DNA of 64,000 nucleotides from Burkholderia lata (GTDB taxonomy: Bacteria; Pseudomonadota; Gammaproteobacteria; Burkholderiales; Burkholderiaceae). The translations under genes and the position numbers were made by a program. The stretch spans positions 434,001 to 498,000 of the forward strand of contig NZ_CABVQK010000002.1 of assembly GCF_902499335.1 (NCBI RefSeq), in the 5' to 3' direction. This document shows, piece by piece, positions 51,181-60,107 of the stretch (position 1 is the first letter of the stretch; every line of letters begins with the position of its first letter). Below the pieces are notes generated by a model. The model was not told where the DNA came from. It did no database searches and saw nothing but the letters and a program-made list of their open reading frames with translations.

Positions 51181-51273
51181 TGCGCTCGCGCAACGGTCAA
51201 ACGACGGCACGCGCGCCGCCGGCAGAATCGAACCCGTTCCGCGCCCGCCGGGCGCCTGTCAGCGAGACCCGCC

Positions 51274-52239
51274 ATGTTTTCCGATTCCTCTCCCGCGAAG
51301 ATCGTGTTTCTCGACCGCGCGACGCTGTCGCCGCACACCGTGCTGAAGCCGTTCCCGTTCCCGCATGTGTTGCAGACCTTCGACCGGACGACGGCGCACG
51401 AGATTGCCGCGCGCATCGGCGACGCGGACATCGTCGTGACCAACAAGGTGCGGCTCGATGCGGCGGCGCTCGCCGATGCGCGACGCCTGCGGATGATCGC
51501 AATCGCCGCGACAGGCACCGACATCGTCGATGTCGACGCGTGCGCGGCGCGCGGCATCGTCGTGAGCAACATTCGCGGGTATGCGGTCCGCACGGTGCCC
51601 GAGCACACGTTCGCGCTGATCTTCGCGCTGCGCCGCAGCCTCGTCGCATACCGCGACGCGGTGCGCGCGGGGCGCTGGCTCGACAGCGGGCAGTTCTGTT
51701 TTTTCGATCATCCGATTCGCGACCTGGCCGGCTCGACGCTCGGGATCGTCGGCGACGGCGTGCTCGGGCGTGCGGTGGCCGGCATCGCCCGTGCGCTCGA
51801 CATGCGGGTGCTGTTTGCCGCGCACGGCGATGCGTCGGGTGACGAATACGTGCCGTTCGACACGCTGCTGCGAGACAGCGACGTGATTACGCTGCACTGC
51901 CCGCTCACGCCCGCGACGCGGCACCTGATCGATGCGGCCGCGTTCGCACGGATGGCGCGCCGGCCGCTGCTGATCAATACCGCGCGCGGCGGGCTCGTGG
52001 ACGAAAGCGCGCTCGTCGACGCATTGCAGTCGGGGCAGATCGCGGGCGCGGGGTTCGACGTGGTCACGCAGGAGCCGCTGCCGGCCGCGCATCCGTTCCA
52101 CGCGATCCTGTCGCATCCGGCATTCATCCTGACGCCGCACGTCGCGTGGGCGAGCGACGAGGCGATGCAGGCGCTGGCCGATCAACTCGTGGACAATGTC
52201 GCCGCGTTCGTGGGCGGCACGCCGCGGCACGTGGTGTGA
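51274..52239 (+). CDS. D-isomer-specific 2-hydroxyacid dehydrogenase
   Basis: NAD(P)-dependent dehydrogenase of 321 residues. The nucleotide-binding loop reads LGIVGDGVLGRAVAGIARAL, a slightly altered GxGxxG in which Gly-Asp-Gly-Val-Leu-Gly is used. The catalytic Arg is in INTARGGLVDE, Glu in VTQEPLPAAHP and His in TPHVAWASDE, the standard triad. Glycerate or hydroxypyruvate dehydrogenases are the closest group. It is divergent from the CoA transferase operon and shares its control region. Confidence 0.9.
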   Translation: MFSDSSPAKIVFLDRATLSPHTVLKPFPFPHVLQTFDRTTAHEIAARIGDADIVVTNKVRLDAAALADARRLRMIAIAATGTDIVDVDACAARGIVVSNIRGYAVRTVPEHTFALIFALRRSLVAYRDAVRAGRWLDSGQFCFFDHPIRDLAGSTLGIVGDGVLGRAVAGIARALDMRVLFAAHGDASGDEYVPFDTLLRDSDVITLHCPLTPATRHLIDAAAFARMARRPLLINTARGGLVDESALVDALQSGQIAGAGFDVVTQEPLPAAHPFHAILSHPAFILTPHVAWASDEAMQALADQLVDNVAAFVGGTPRHVV

Positions 52240-52291
52240 CGTGCGCGGCGCATCGCGCGGCGGGCGGTCATTTGAACCGCGCAAACAGAAC

Positions 52292-52320
52292 GGCCCCGCT
52301 CGATGGCTCGAGGCGGGGCC
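52292..52320. terminator. GC-rich hairpin after the dehydrogenase gene
   Basis: Stem GGCCCCGC / GCGGGGCC extended by TCGA / TCGA with a single bulge, loop TGGC, 53 bases past the dehydrogenase stop. A T-run is lacking, but the stem is strong and no other signal is near. Confidence 0.55.
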
Positions 52321-52479
52321 GGCTGAATTCGGGGGCTGCTTACGCCAGTGACTCGGCACGTGACGGGTTCGTGCATCCGCCCTGTCTTGCGGACGGTTTC
52401 GAATTCCTGGCGGGTTCTACTGCAAGGAATCCGGGCTGCCGACGCTGCAGGGCGAGTCTGAAACTGAATGGGACGAATG

Positions 52480-52519
52480 CAAAAAGCCGTCCGTTTCGAT
52501 AGCAGCGCACTGCTATCGA
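52480..52519 (-). terminator. Rho-independent terminator of the small membrane protein gene
   Basis: Ten-base perfect stem TCGATAGCAG / CTGCTATCGA with loop CGCA, nine bases past the gene's stop on the minus strand, then a TTTTT run about ten bases further. The presence of this terminator supports the upstream small gene as real. Confidence 0.6.
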
Positions 52520-52527
52520 CGCGAATT

Positions 52528-52740
52528 TCAGTAAGCAGACATCTCGACGCAAGGATCGACCTTGGACGGCGAGCAAATGACCGAGTACTTGGCGCTCTCG
52601 CGCATCAGCGCTTCGCCTTCGTGCAGCGCGATCTTGATCTCGGGGTGACGCTCGTATGCGAGGAATGCCGAGCACACGACCGCGGACATCACGACGAGGG
52701 AAAACACAAATTTTTCAAGGGCTTGGAAACGTTCAGGCAT
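52528..52740 (-). CDS. Small single-helix membrane protein
   Basis: A 70-residue protein with one hydrophobic helix (FVFSLVVMSAVVCSAFLAY) after a short N-terminus and a polar tail with two Cys (YSVICSPSKVDPCVEM) on the other side. No family recognised. Codon use is normal and an intrinsic terminator follows, which supports expression. It stands alone. Confidence 0.6.
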   Translation of the reverse strand: MPERFQALEKFVFSLVVMSAVVCSAFLAYERHPEIKIALHEGEALMRESAKYSVICSPSKVDPCVEMSAY

Positions 52741-52959
52741 GGTTCGACCTATCTCTTAGGCCGTTATTATATCTCGAAATAAGGGTTTTCCCTATAAGTC
52801 AGCCCGCATACCGAGGATGCCTTCAATCGAGATCGGGCCAGGTGCTCGCACCCTTTTTCTCCGTTAATCCGCGCTTAAGCGACGCTCGAACAAGATGGGT
52901 CGACCGGTTGCGGTGTCCGTACCGTGCCGGCCACCCTGTCCTTTTCGGAGATCCTGAAG

Positions 52960-53250
52960 ATGAAAACCGCCCTTTCCCTGCTCGTCCTCGCCGCCGCGAT
53001 CGCGGCGCCCGCCGTGTCGTTTGCGCAGACCAATGGCCCTGTTACGCGCGGTGAAGTCGTCGCGCAGTTGCGCCAGCTCGAACAGGCCGGCTACAAGCCG
53101 CTGAAAGGCCAGTACCCGGAGGATATCCAGGCGGCCGAAGCACGCGTCGCGCAATCGTCGGGTATCGGCGCGGACGCCGGTGCGTCGACCGCGTCCGGCC
53201 GTCCGGCGCTGCCGGCAACCGTGTCCGGCCAGGTCGGTCGCGGGCGCTGA
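52960..53250 (+). CDS. DUF4148 family exported protein, dispersed copy
   Basis: Exported protein of 96 residues: signal MKTALSLLVLAAAIAAPAVS and core VTRGEVVAQLRQLEQAGYKP, clearly the family of the three tandem genes near 22 kb. It differs in lacking the YFGH ending and having a shorter middle. CGGAG precedes the ATG by nine bases. Function unknown. Confidence 0.82.
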   Translation: MKTALSLLVLAAAIAAPAVSFAQTNGPVTRGEVVAQLRQLEQAGYKPLKGQYPEDIQAAEARVAQSSGIGADAGASTASGRPALPATVSGQVGRGR

Positions 53251-53308
53251 CGCGTCCCTGCTCCCGCCCCGGTGCTCGCGGCCACGCGGTCGATGGCGTG
53301 GCGCCAGA

Positions 53309-53746
53309 TTACTGCGGCGCCGACGCGCCGCTCGCCGCGTTGCCCGGCAACGCCTTGCCGATACTGTCGATCAGCGATTTCGCGGTGCCCGTCACGAGCG
53401 CCGCGTCGACGCCGGACGTCTGCCACGAGCCGTCGGCGGCCTTCACGAAGGTCAGGTTCGCGCGCGAAGGCTTGTAGTCGGCATTGCGCCACGTGACCAC
53501 GACGTCGCACGAGTAGGTGCGGTCGCCGAGCTTCTTGCAGTCGCCGTCGGGCTTCGCCGACACGACATCGGCCGAGACGGGCAGCGGCTGGCCGAACAGC
53601 GCGTTCAGGCCGCCGTGGTTTTCCGCCTCGAGCGCGCGGCGCACGGCGGCGTCGACGTCGCTCGACCCGGGGCCGTCGTGGAGCAGGTTGCAGGCGGCCA
53701 GCAGCGTCGATGCACCGGCGAGTGTCAGCAGCGTGTGGAACTTCAT
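53309..53746 (-). CDS. Small putative lipoprotein
   Basis: Exported protein of 145 residues with lipobox STLLAAC (Cys19). The mature part has a beta-rich domain with a Cys pair in GDCKKLGDRTYSCDVVVTW, likely a disulfide. No family is recognised. It converges with the DUF4148 gene and lies downstream of, but 122 bases from, the ABC transporter operon on the same strand. Confidence 0.75.
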   Translation of the reverse strand: MKFHTLLTLAGASTLLAACNLLHDGPGSSDVDAAVRRALEAENHGGLNALFGQPLPVSADVVSAKPDGDCKKLGDRTYSCDVVVTWRNADYKPSRANLTFVKAADGSWQTSGVDAALVTGTAKSLIDSIGKALPGNAASGASAPQ

Positions 53747-53868
53747 GGATATCCGTTATCGGGTGAACGCCGCGTAGTCTGCAACGTCCGCGCGTCGTGC
53801 GCGGTATCCATTTGTAACCAATTGCACGGATACGCAAGCGGCATCGCGTGCCCGTGTGTCGCCCTCGC

Positions 53869-54792
53869 CTATTGCCGCTCCTGCTTCACGCGGCTCACGA
53901 GCTGCGTCGGGCTCACGAACTGCAGCGCGATCACGACCCACACGAGCGTGATGGCCATGTAGATCATCGCCATCGCGTCGATCGACTGCGGCGCGCGCAC
54001 GCCGGTCGAGAACACCGCGTAATACAGCGCGACGACGAGCGTCTGCGTGCTCGGCCCCGCGGTGAAGAAGGTCAGCTCGAACATCCCGATCGTGCGCACC
54101 AGCACGAGCAGCCCGGCCGCGAGCATGCCGGGCACCAGCAGCGGCAGCAGCACGTAGCGAAAATAGCGCCACGTGTTCGCGCCGAAGATGCGCGCAGCGG
54201 ACTCGAGATTCGGGTCGATCTGCTCGATGAACGGCGTCATCACGAGGATCACGAACGGCAGCGCCGGCACGAGGTTCGCGAGGATCACGCCGGGCAGCGT
54301 GCCCGCGAGCCCGACCTTGTACATCACGGTGGCCATCGGGATCCCGTACGTGACGGGCGGCACCATCAGCGGCAGCAGGAACACCAGCAGCGCGAAGCGC
54401 TTGCCGCGAAACTGCACGCGCGCAAGCGCGTACGCGGCCGGCACGCCGAGCGCGATCGACAGCAGCACGACCGCGCCGACGACTTCGACGGTCACCCACA
54501 GTACGCTCGCGAGCTGGAAGTCCTCCCACGCCTTCGCATACCAGTGCAGCGTGAAGCCCTGCGGCAACGGCGTGCCGAACCAGCGGGTCGCGATCGAGTT
54601 CACCGCGACGGTCGCGATCAGCAGCATCACGTTCAGCAGGAAGAACGCCATCAGCCCCCACACGAGCGCCTTCCATGCGCGGCCGGCGAGATTGCTTGTC
54701 ATCTTCTGCGGTTTCCTCGCGTCGACGGGCCGCGCATCGGGCGCGTCGTGCTTCGGCGGCCAGGTGCGGGCGGCATGATTGTCGGTCGCCAT
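53869..54792 (-). CDS. ABC transporter permease (PotC-like)
   Basis: Inner-membrane permease of 307 residues with six predicted helices and the EAA loop ESAARIFGANTWRYFRYVLLP, which couples to the ATPase. A 30-residue hydrophilic N-terminus precedes helix 1. It starts in a TGATG overlap with the first permease gene. It is the last gene of an SBP/ATPase/permease/permease operon. Confidence 0.9.
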   Translation of the reverse strand: MATDNHAARTWPPKHDAPDARPVDARKPQKMTSNLAGRAWKALVWGLMAFFLLNVMLLIATVAVNSIATRWFGTPLPQGFTLHWYAKAWEDFQLASVLWVTVEVVGAVVLLSIALGVPAAYALARVQFRGKRFALLVFLLPLMVPPVTYGIPMATVMYKVGLAGTLPGVILANLVPALPFVILVMTPFIEQIDPNLESAARIFGANTWRYFRYVLLPLLVPGMLAAGLLVLVRTIGMFELTFFTAGPSTQTLVVALYYAVFSTGVRAPQSIDAMAMIYMAITLVWVVIALQFVSPTQLVSRVKQERQ

Positions 54793-55661
54793 CAGCCCTT
54801 GCCTCCCGTCACCGCGCCGGTATAGAAGAAGCGGCGCGCGCCGAGCATCGACGCGACCACCAGCAACTGCACGAAACCCATCACGATCGCGATCGCCGAT
54901 GCGAGCGAATAGTCGTAGCTCTCGAACGCGGCTTCCGCCGCGGCGATCGAGATCACGCGCGTGGGCCCGGCCGGCGCGCCGAGCAGCACGGCCGACGGGA
55001 ACACCGAGAACGCCTGCACGAACGACAGGCACGCGGCCATCGTGAGCCCCGGCACGAGCAGCGGCAGGTAGATCTGCCGGAACTGCTGCCACGGGTTCGC
55101 GCCGAGCGTCGCGGCCGCGCGCGCGAGCGTCGGGTCGATGCCGCTGATGTACGACAGCATCAGGAGGAACGCGAACGGAAAGCCCGACACGATCAGCGAC
55201 AGCAGCACGCCCCAGTAGTTGTGCGTGAGGCGCACTTCGTCGGTGTACAGGTGCAGCCCCTGCAGCGCCTGCGGGAACCAGCCGTTCGGCCCGAAGTACG
55301 TGAGCATCCCGTCGGCGACGAGCACCGTGCCGAGCGTGACGGGAATCACGAGCAGCGTCGTGACGAACTTCTGGTACGGCGAATGGCGGCGCAACGCGAA
55401 CGCGACGGGCACCGCGATGCCGACGTTGAGCAGCGTCGCCGGCACCGCGAGCTTCAGCGTGACGAGCACGGTCGGCCACATGGCCGTGTCGGTGAAGAAC
55501 TGCACGTAGTTCGCGAGCGCGCCGCCGCCGTTCATCGGCTGGAACGACAGCACGAGGCCGTACGCGAACGGATAGATGAACAGCGCGACGATGAACGCGA
55601 GCGCGGGCGTGACGAGCCAGGCTTTCGTGTCGCGCGGCGTGCCGGCCGGGAGCGTGCTCAT
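54792..55661 (-). CDS. ABC transporter permease (PotB-like)
   Basis: Permease of 289 residues with six helices and EAA-type loop RAAATLGANPWQQFRQIYLP. It pairs with the next permease gene as a heterodimer. Only 37 bases separate it from the ATPase gene. The family moves polyamines, 2-aminoethylphosphonate, iron or thiamine; the sequence does not decide which. Confidence 0.9.
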   Translation of the reverse strand: MSTLPAGTPRDTKAWLVTPALAFIVALFIYPFAYGLVLSFQPMNGGGALANYVQFFTDTAMWPTVLVTLKLAVPATLLNVGIAVPVAFALRRHSPYQKFVTTLLVIPVTLGTVLVADGMLTYFGPNGWFPQALQGLHLYTDEVRLTHNYWGVLLSLIVSGFPFAFLLMLSYISGIDPTLARAAATLGANPWQQFRQIYLPLLVPGLTMAACLSFVQAFSVFPSAVLLGAPAGPTRVISIAAAEAAFESYDYSLASAIAIVMGFVQLLVVASMLGARRFFYTGAVTGGKG

Positions 55662-55698
55662 GCGGCCTCCCGGTGTAACCGCGCTGCGGCCACGCCGC

Positions 55699-56784
55699 TC
55701 ATGTCGGCGCTCCCGGATAGACGAGCGTGCGTGACGGCGCAACGCGCAACCTCAGCGGCTCGCCTTCCGCGAATTCGCCGGCCACGCGCGCCCAGATCGC
55801 GCCGAACGGCGTGACCGCGCGGATCAGCGAATCGCGGCCGCCGTACTCGACCGTTTCGACGGTTGCGTCGAACGCGTTCGTGTTGTCGCCCGTATCGTCT
55901 GCCCGCTCGATGTCGTCGGGCCGCAGCGCGACGGTAACGTCTTTCGCATCGAAGCTGGCCATCGGCACACCGGTGAGCTGCACACCGCCGGCCGCGATCT
56001 TTATGTAATCACCAGCCATCCCTTCGAGCGTGAACGGCAGCACGTTGCGATAACCCATGAAGCGCGCGACGTGCAGGTTGTGCGGGCGCGTATAGACGTC
56101 CTTCGGCGTCGCGACCTGCTGCACGACGCCCTCCTTCATCACGACGATGCGGTCGGCCATCGACAGCGCCTCGTCCTGGTCGTGCGTTACGTAGATCGTC
56201 GCGCGTTCGAGCTGCGTATGGATGCGGCGGATCTCGGCGCGCATCTCGATGCGCAGCTTCGTGTCGAGGTTCGACAGCGGTTCGTCCATCAGCACGAGCG
56301 GCGGCTCGATCACGATCGCGCGTGCGATCGCGACGCGCTGCTGCTGCCCGCCCGACAGTTGCCCGGGCAGCTTGCCCTCGTGGCCGACGAGCTGCACGAG
56401 TTCGAGCGCCTGCTGCGCGCGCCGCCGCGTTTCCTGCTTCGGCACGCCGCGCATCTTGAGGCCGAAGCCGACGTTGTCGAGCACCGACATGTGCGGAAAC
56501 AGCGCGTAGTTCTGAAACACCATCCCGAAGCCGCGGCGCTCGGGCGGCAGCACGTCGATGCGCGTGTCGTCGAGCCAGATGCCGCCGCTCGTGAGCGGCT
56601 GCAGCCCCGCGATGCAGTTGAGCGCGGTCGACTTGCCGCAGCCCGACGGGCCGAGCAGCGCGATGAATTCGCCGCGCCGGATCTCGAGATCGAGCCCGTT
56701 CAGTGCGGCGACCTGCGCGCCTTCCGCATTGGTGAAGCTGCGGCACACGCCATCGAGGCGCAGCCGTTCGAAACTGTGCTTCAT
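55699..56784 (-). CDS. ABC transporter ATP-binding protein (PotA-like)
   Basis: ATPase of 361 residues: Walker A GPSGCGKST, Q-loop FQNYALFPHMSV, signature LSGGQQQRVAIARA, Walker B VLMDEPLSNLD and H-loop VTHDQDEAL. A C-terminal TOBE/OB domain of about 120 residues (VTVALRPDDIERA onward) is typical of PotA/CysA-type importers. It lies between the binding protein and permease genes. Confidence 0.93.
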   Translation of the reverse strand: MKHSFERLRLDGVCRSFTNAEGAQVAALNGLDLEIRRGEFIALLGPSGCGKSTALNCIAGLQPLTSGGIWLDDTRIDVLPPERRGFGMVFQNYALFPHMSVLDNVGFGLKMRGVPKQETRRRAQQALELVQLVGHEGKLPGQLSGGQQQRVAIARAIVIEPPLVLMDEPLSNLDTKLRIEMRAEIRRIHTQLERATIYVTHDQDEALSMADRIVVMKEGVVQQVATPKDVYTRPHNLHVARFMGYRNVLPFTLEGMAGDYIKIAAGGVQLTGVPMASFDAKDVTVALRPDDIERADDTGDNTNAFDATVETVEYGGRDSLIRAVTPFGAIWARVAGEFAEGEPLRLRVAPSRTLVYPGAPT

Positions 56785-56833
56785 TGCGCGAACTCCATCG
56801 ACGCGGGCGCCGCGGCGCCCGCCGGTTCATGCG

Positions 56834-58000
56834 TCACTTCGACTTCTGCGAACCGATCTCGCGATCCCATTTCTGGAACGCGGCGACCATCGCCTGCGCG
56901 CTGAGCGGCTGCACGTGCGGGCGCTCAGCGAGCAGCTTCGCGTACTCGGGACGGCCGAACTTGCGGACCACCTCCTGGCTGTGCGCGGGCGCCATCTCGA
57001 GCGTCACGCCCTTCACGGCCGGGCCCGGATAGAAGTAGCCGTCGTCGTAGGTCATCGCCTGTTGCGCGGGTTCGAGCAGGAAGTTCATCAGCTTGAACAG
57101 CACGTCGAGTTTTTCCTTCGGCACGCCCTTCGGGATCACCATGTAGTGCGCGTCGTTCACCCACGTCATGTTGTCGAATGCCTGGATCCTGAACTCGGCC
57201 GGCACGATGCCGAGCGCGCGCGGGTTCAGGTCCCAGCCGGTGACGGTCACGGTCATGTCGCGCGTGCCCTCGCCGAGCTCCTTCATCACCGCCGACGTGC
57301 CGCCCGGGTAGTACGGGACGCAGTCGTTCAGTGCCTTGAGGAACGCCCAGGTCTTGTCCCAGCCGTTGATCGGATCCTGCGGATTCTTGTCGCCGAGCAC
57401 GTACGGCAGCCCCATCAGGAACGTGCGGCCGGGGCCCGAGTTCGCCGGGCGCGCATAGATCAGCTTGTTCGGGTGGGCCTTGCACCATGCGAGCAGCTGA
57501 TCGGGCGTCTTCGGCGGGTTGCTGACCTTCGCCGGGTTGTATTCGAGCAGCGGGCCGGCCGGCATGTAGGTGACTTCGAGGCCGTAGCCCTGCGCGAGAT
57601 CCTGCATCTTGCGCGGGCCGGGCGCGTATTTGTCGAGCACGCCGGGAAGCGCGGCCGCGTCGTCGGGCAGCAGCTTCTGCCACAGGTTCTGCTCGGTGCC
57701 GGCGGCCAGCGCGTCGGTGCCCGTCAGCACGAGGTCGATGTCGGCGCGCCCCGCCGCCTGCATCGCCTTGATCTTGCCCGGCAACTGCGGCGCGGGCGCG
57801 TTCGTGAACGTGACGTTCGACACGAGGTTCGGGTTCTTGTCGCGGAAGGCTTCGATGGCCTTCTGCGTGAGCTGCAGGTTGCCCGCGACATCGACGATGT
57901 TCAGCGATACGGGGGCGGCAACGGCGGCTGTGGCAGACAGCGTGAAGCCCAAGGCGAGTGCGATCCGGCGGACACGGCGAGCGATCTTGGTGGCGTTCAT
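56834..58000 (-). CDS. ABC transporter periplasmic substrate-binding protein
   Basis: Binding protein of 388 residues with a Sec signal (MNATKIARRVRRIALALGFT to AAVAA). It has the two-lobed type II fold of PotD/FbpA-like proteins (LNIVDVAGNLQLTQKAIEAF; DLVLTGTDALAAG; LEVTYMPAGPLLEYNP; VIPKGVPKEKLDVLFKLM). It heads the operon and determines specificity; an organic amine, phosphonate or other small ligand is likely, but the pocket residues are not diagnostic by eye. Confidence 0.88.
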   Translation of the reverse strand: MNATKIARRVRRIALALGFTLSATAAVAAPVSLNIVDVAGNLQLTQKAIEAFRDKNPNLVSNVTFTNAPAPQLPGKIKAMQAAGRADIDLVLTGTDALAAGTEQNLWQKLLPDDAAALPGVLDKYAPGPRKMQDLAQGYGLEVTYMPAGPLLEYNPAKVSNPPKTPDQLLAWCKAHPNKLIYARPANSGPGRTFLMGLPYVLGDKNPQDPINGWDKTWAFLKALNDCVPYYPGGTSAVMKELGEGTRDMTVTVTGWDLNPRALGIVPAEFRIQAFDNMTWVNDAHYMVIPKGVPKEKLDVLFKLMNFLLEPAQQAMTYDDGYFYPGPAVKGVTLEMAPAHSQEVVRKFGRPEYAKLLAERPHVQPLSAQAMVAAFQKWDREIGSQKSK

Positions 58001-58404
58001 GTCTCCTCACTTCGGTCGGTGGATGGGACCTTTCTTTTCAGGAAATCATGACGGCGTTATACGATGTCGGTCAACAAAAAACCACGGCGTGCGGGGCGGG
58101 ACTTTCCCTGACAAACGCCCTTCTGACGGATGGCAATCTGATTACCGGGCGGCTTGGGTCAGCGGATCATTGACGGGAGACGAAGTGTCTTGTGACGTCA
58201 TATCTCGACGGGGTCAATTCTGATGAGGGAGGATCGACGAGCATCCGATATGGATTGAAATCCGGCAGCTTCGGGCATGACGAAGCGTTGATGGCGATTG
58301 GCCCGGGCGGTTGGACACCAAGGCGCCGGCAGGTTCCAGCCATAGGGCGACCCTATTCATCAATTCGATCGCACTACGACTGGTGATTCCCGATGCAGAG
58401 ATGT
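58001..58404. other. Intergenic region upstream of the ABC importer
   Basis: No gene is apparent in these 404 bases. The importer's promoter is in the first 80 bases (see next entry). The remainder, toward the colicin M-like gene, has mixed composition and no repeats that I could detect. Confidence 0.4.
58046..58074 (-). promoter_or_regulatory. Candidate promoter of the ABC importer operon
   Basis: On the minus strand TTGACC, a 17-base spacer and TCATGA form a -35/-10-like pair ending 46 bases before the binding-protein start; a TATAAC lies inside the spacer. The -35 is good, the -10 weak. Confidence 0.35.
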
Positions 58405-59544
58405 TTACGGGTTCATGGGAGGCCGCTGGCGGCCGCCGAATGAGGGGCGATGAACGGCATCCCCCGGGTTGGCAGGCTGCTGATAGGCGACAGGTTTCTT
58501 TCCACTGAACTGTATATTCTGACTGCCGGTGAAGAGAATGTCGTAATCCTTGTGTCCAAAAGTGCCGAGCAGGCCGAGAAATTTGGTGAGCGCTTCCTGG
58601 GTGATTGTCCGATTTGAATCGTATGCTTTGTATCGGTCCGGGTTCAGCGAAAAGCTGCCGTTAAAAACATACTCTCCGGTTGCGCCTACTTCCAAAGTTC
58701 CGCTTACCCGCCCACCCACTCGACCGATCACACCGGCTGCCCAAAGGTCCTTGGTCTGGTGATCGAACAAATTGGTCGAAAACTCGGCGTCGAACGGATA
58801 GGTTCCTGGACCGTATGCCGGATTTTCTACCGCCCTTTTTATCGGGCCGAAATCATCCAGGCTCATTTTCAAATTGAGGGACGAGATATTCATGGTTCGC
58901 GAGGTGCCGTCACCCGCCATCCAGTAGTAGATCGCCGCAATGGACATGAACGGCGTGCCATAGAACTTGAACTCGGTTGGTGGTCGCGAAGGAAGATGAC
59001 TGAAATACCAAGTGCTGAAGGTACCGAACAGCGTGCTCATGCTTCCAGTGTTCGTAAACGCATATTCAGTTGCGCCGGGTTGATTGATATAACCACGGTC
59101 TGCAAGCCACTCGGTCATCAGTCCATAAACTGCTGCCTGAGAGCGCACGGCGGCTTCCGTGGCGTTCTGCAACCCGGTGGCAAATTCGACCAGGGCGCCG
59201 GTGGAATCACCGCGTTCGATGGCATCGAGTATTTTCTTGCCGTTGACCAGAAAGAAATCGCCGACTTTAAATACCGGTCCGGTGATGTTGCCGTTCGTCA
59301 GCACGGGGGGCAATCGGAACGGAACGACTTCGCCGGTTCCCAACGTTCCGGACCCGGGATAATAAGGGTCCGTAATGGGAGACGTCGAGACCGTGATCGC
59401 GGGCAACGTGGGGTCGCCCGCCGCGAAACTTTTTGCCGATTTCAAGAGCCCCACCAGCGATGCCGACCCGGACGCAAGCAACATGAGACGCCGGATGTGA
59501 TTGGTATCGACCGGCCATACATTTCTTGACGACTTCTTATCCAT
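58405..59544 (-). CDS. Exported colicin M-family protein with altered catalytic motif
   Basis: Protein of 379 residues whose last 150 residues align with the colicin M lipid II-degrading domain: YYWMAGDGTSRTMNISSLNL, the GTYP segment, SGTLEVGATGEYVFNGSF, EALTKFLGLLGTFGHKDYDI and the SGKK end each have a counterpart in colicin M. Colicin M hydrolyses undecaprenyl-linked lipid II and needs Asp226, Tyr228, Asp229, His235 and Arg236. Here the block is NPDRYKAYDSNR (301-312): Asp303, Tyr305 and Arg312 remain, but the Asp229 and His235 positions read Lys306 and Asn311. The N-terminus has an RR-containing hydrophobic segment (HIRRLMLLASGSASLVGLL), unlike colicin M, so it appears exported. The gene is AT-richer than its neighbours and divergent from a membrane protein gene. 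Confidence 0.75.
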   Translation of the reverse strand: MDKKSSRNVWPVDTNHIRRLMLLASGSASLVGLLKSAKSFAAGDPTLPAITVSTSPITDPYYPGSGTLGTGEVVPFRLPPVLTNGNITGPVFKVGDFFLVNGKKILDAIERGDSTGALVEFATGLQNATEAAVRSQAAVYGLMTEWLADRGYINQPGATEYAFTNTGSMSTLFGTFSTWYFSHLPSRPPTEFKFYGTPFMSIAAIYYWMAGDGTSRTMNISSLNLKMSLDDFGPIKRAVENPAYGPGTYPFDAEFSTNLFDHQTKDLWAAGVIGRVGGRVSGTLEVGATGEYVFNGSFSLNPDRYKAYDSNRTITQEALTKFLGLLGTFGHKDYDILFTGSQNIQFSGKKPVAYQQPANPGDAVHRPSFGGRQRPPMNP

Positions 59545-59584
59545 AGCGGTAGTTCCTAGACAAGTTGATTTGACAGGAATCCGA

Positions 59585-59612
59585 AGGTTAATGTAAGGTA
59601 AAAGAAGGTTAA
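59585..59612. repeat. Three AGGTWAA direct repeats phased at 11 and 10 bp
   Basis: AGGTTAA at 59585, AGGTAAA at 59596 and AGGTTAA at 59606 stand on the same face of the helix, in the 156-base AT-rich gap between the colicin M-like gene and its divergent neighbour. Helically phased heptamer repeats are the usual sites of OmpR/PhoB-type response regulators (PhoP, CpxR). Confidence 0.5.
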
Positions 59613-59700
59613 AGAAAAATCGAAGTGCCGAGCGGTTTGGTTTCGGATGGTTTTCAATTCACGGAAAATCCGGATTTTGAGTCATGGGAGTGTTTGTGAA

Positions 59701-60033
59701 ATGGAGATGACAAAAGCGTGGTTTTTATCCATCGGCATCCCGGCACTGGTCTATTTGTTTAGTCTTGGTTATGCGTTGTTTTGTGCATTCCGGCGCAATC
59801 GGGCACGGCCGACGCTCGCGGCTCGGATTTACTGGATCGGATGTGCGTCGGTGATGGTGTTGGGCACGGCCATTACCATCGATATCGCCAGGCGATCACC
59901 CGACGCCACGGCGTTGACGTCGCTGGGGATGGTGATGACGAGCGCGGGGATCTTGTGCGTCCTGGCCGGTTCTCTGGTCCAGGCCGCAATCTGGATGGCT
60001 CGGCATTGCGGGCGAAAGCGCTCCGCCAGTTAG
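59701..60033 (+). CDS. Small three-helix membrane protein, immunity candidate
   Basis: A 110-residue protein with three hydrophobic helices (FLSIGIPALVYLFSLGYALF; YWIGCASVMVLGTAITIDI; LTSLGMVMTSAGILCVLAGS) and basic ends (FRRNRARP; CGRKRSAS). No family recognised. It is divergent from the colicin M-like gene across 156 AT-rich bases and shares its base composition. Immunity proteins of some colicin M-type bacteriocins (PmiA of Pseudomonas) are small integral membrane proteins, so this may be the cognate immunity protein; that is inference from position and topology. GGGAG precedes the ATG by ten bases. Confidence 0.6.
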   Translation: MEMTKAWFLSIGIPALVYLFSLGYALFCAFRRNRARPTLAARIYWIGCASVMVLGTAITIDIARRSPDATALTSLGMVMTSAGILCVLAGSLVQAAIWMARHCGRKRSAS

Positions 60034-60107
60034 CATGGCAATCGGAATTGCGCACGTCACTGCTGCCCGCCGGTGACGGCCGAAGGCCGGCAAACGACGC
60101 AGGCGTA

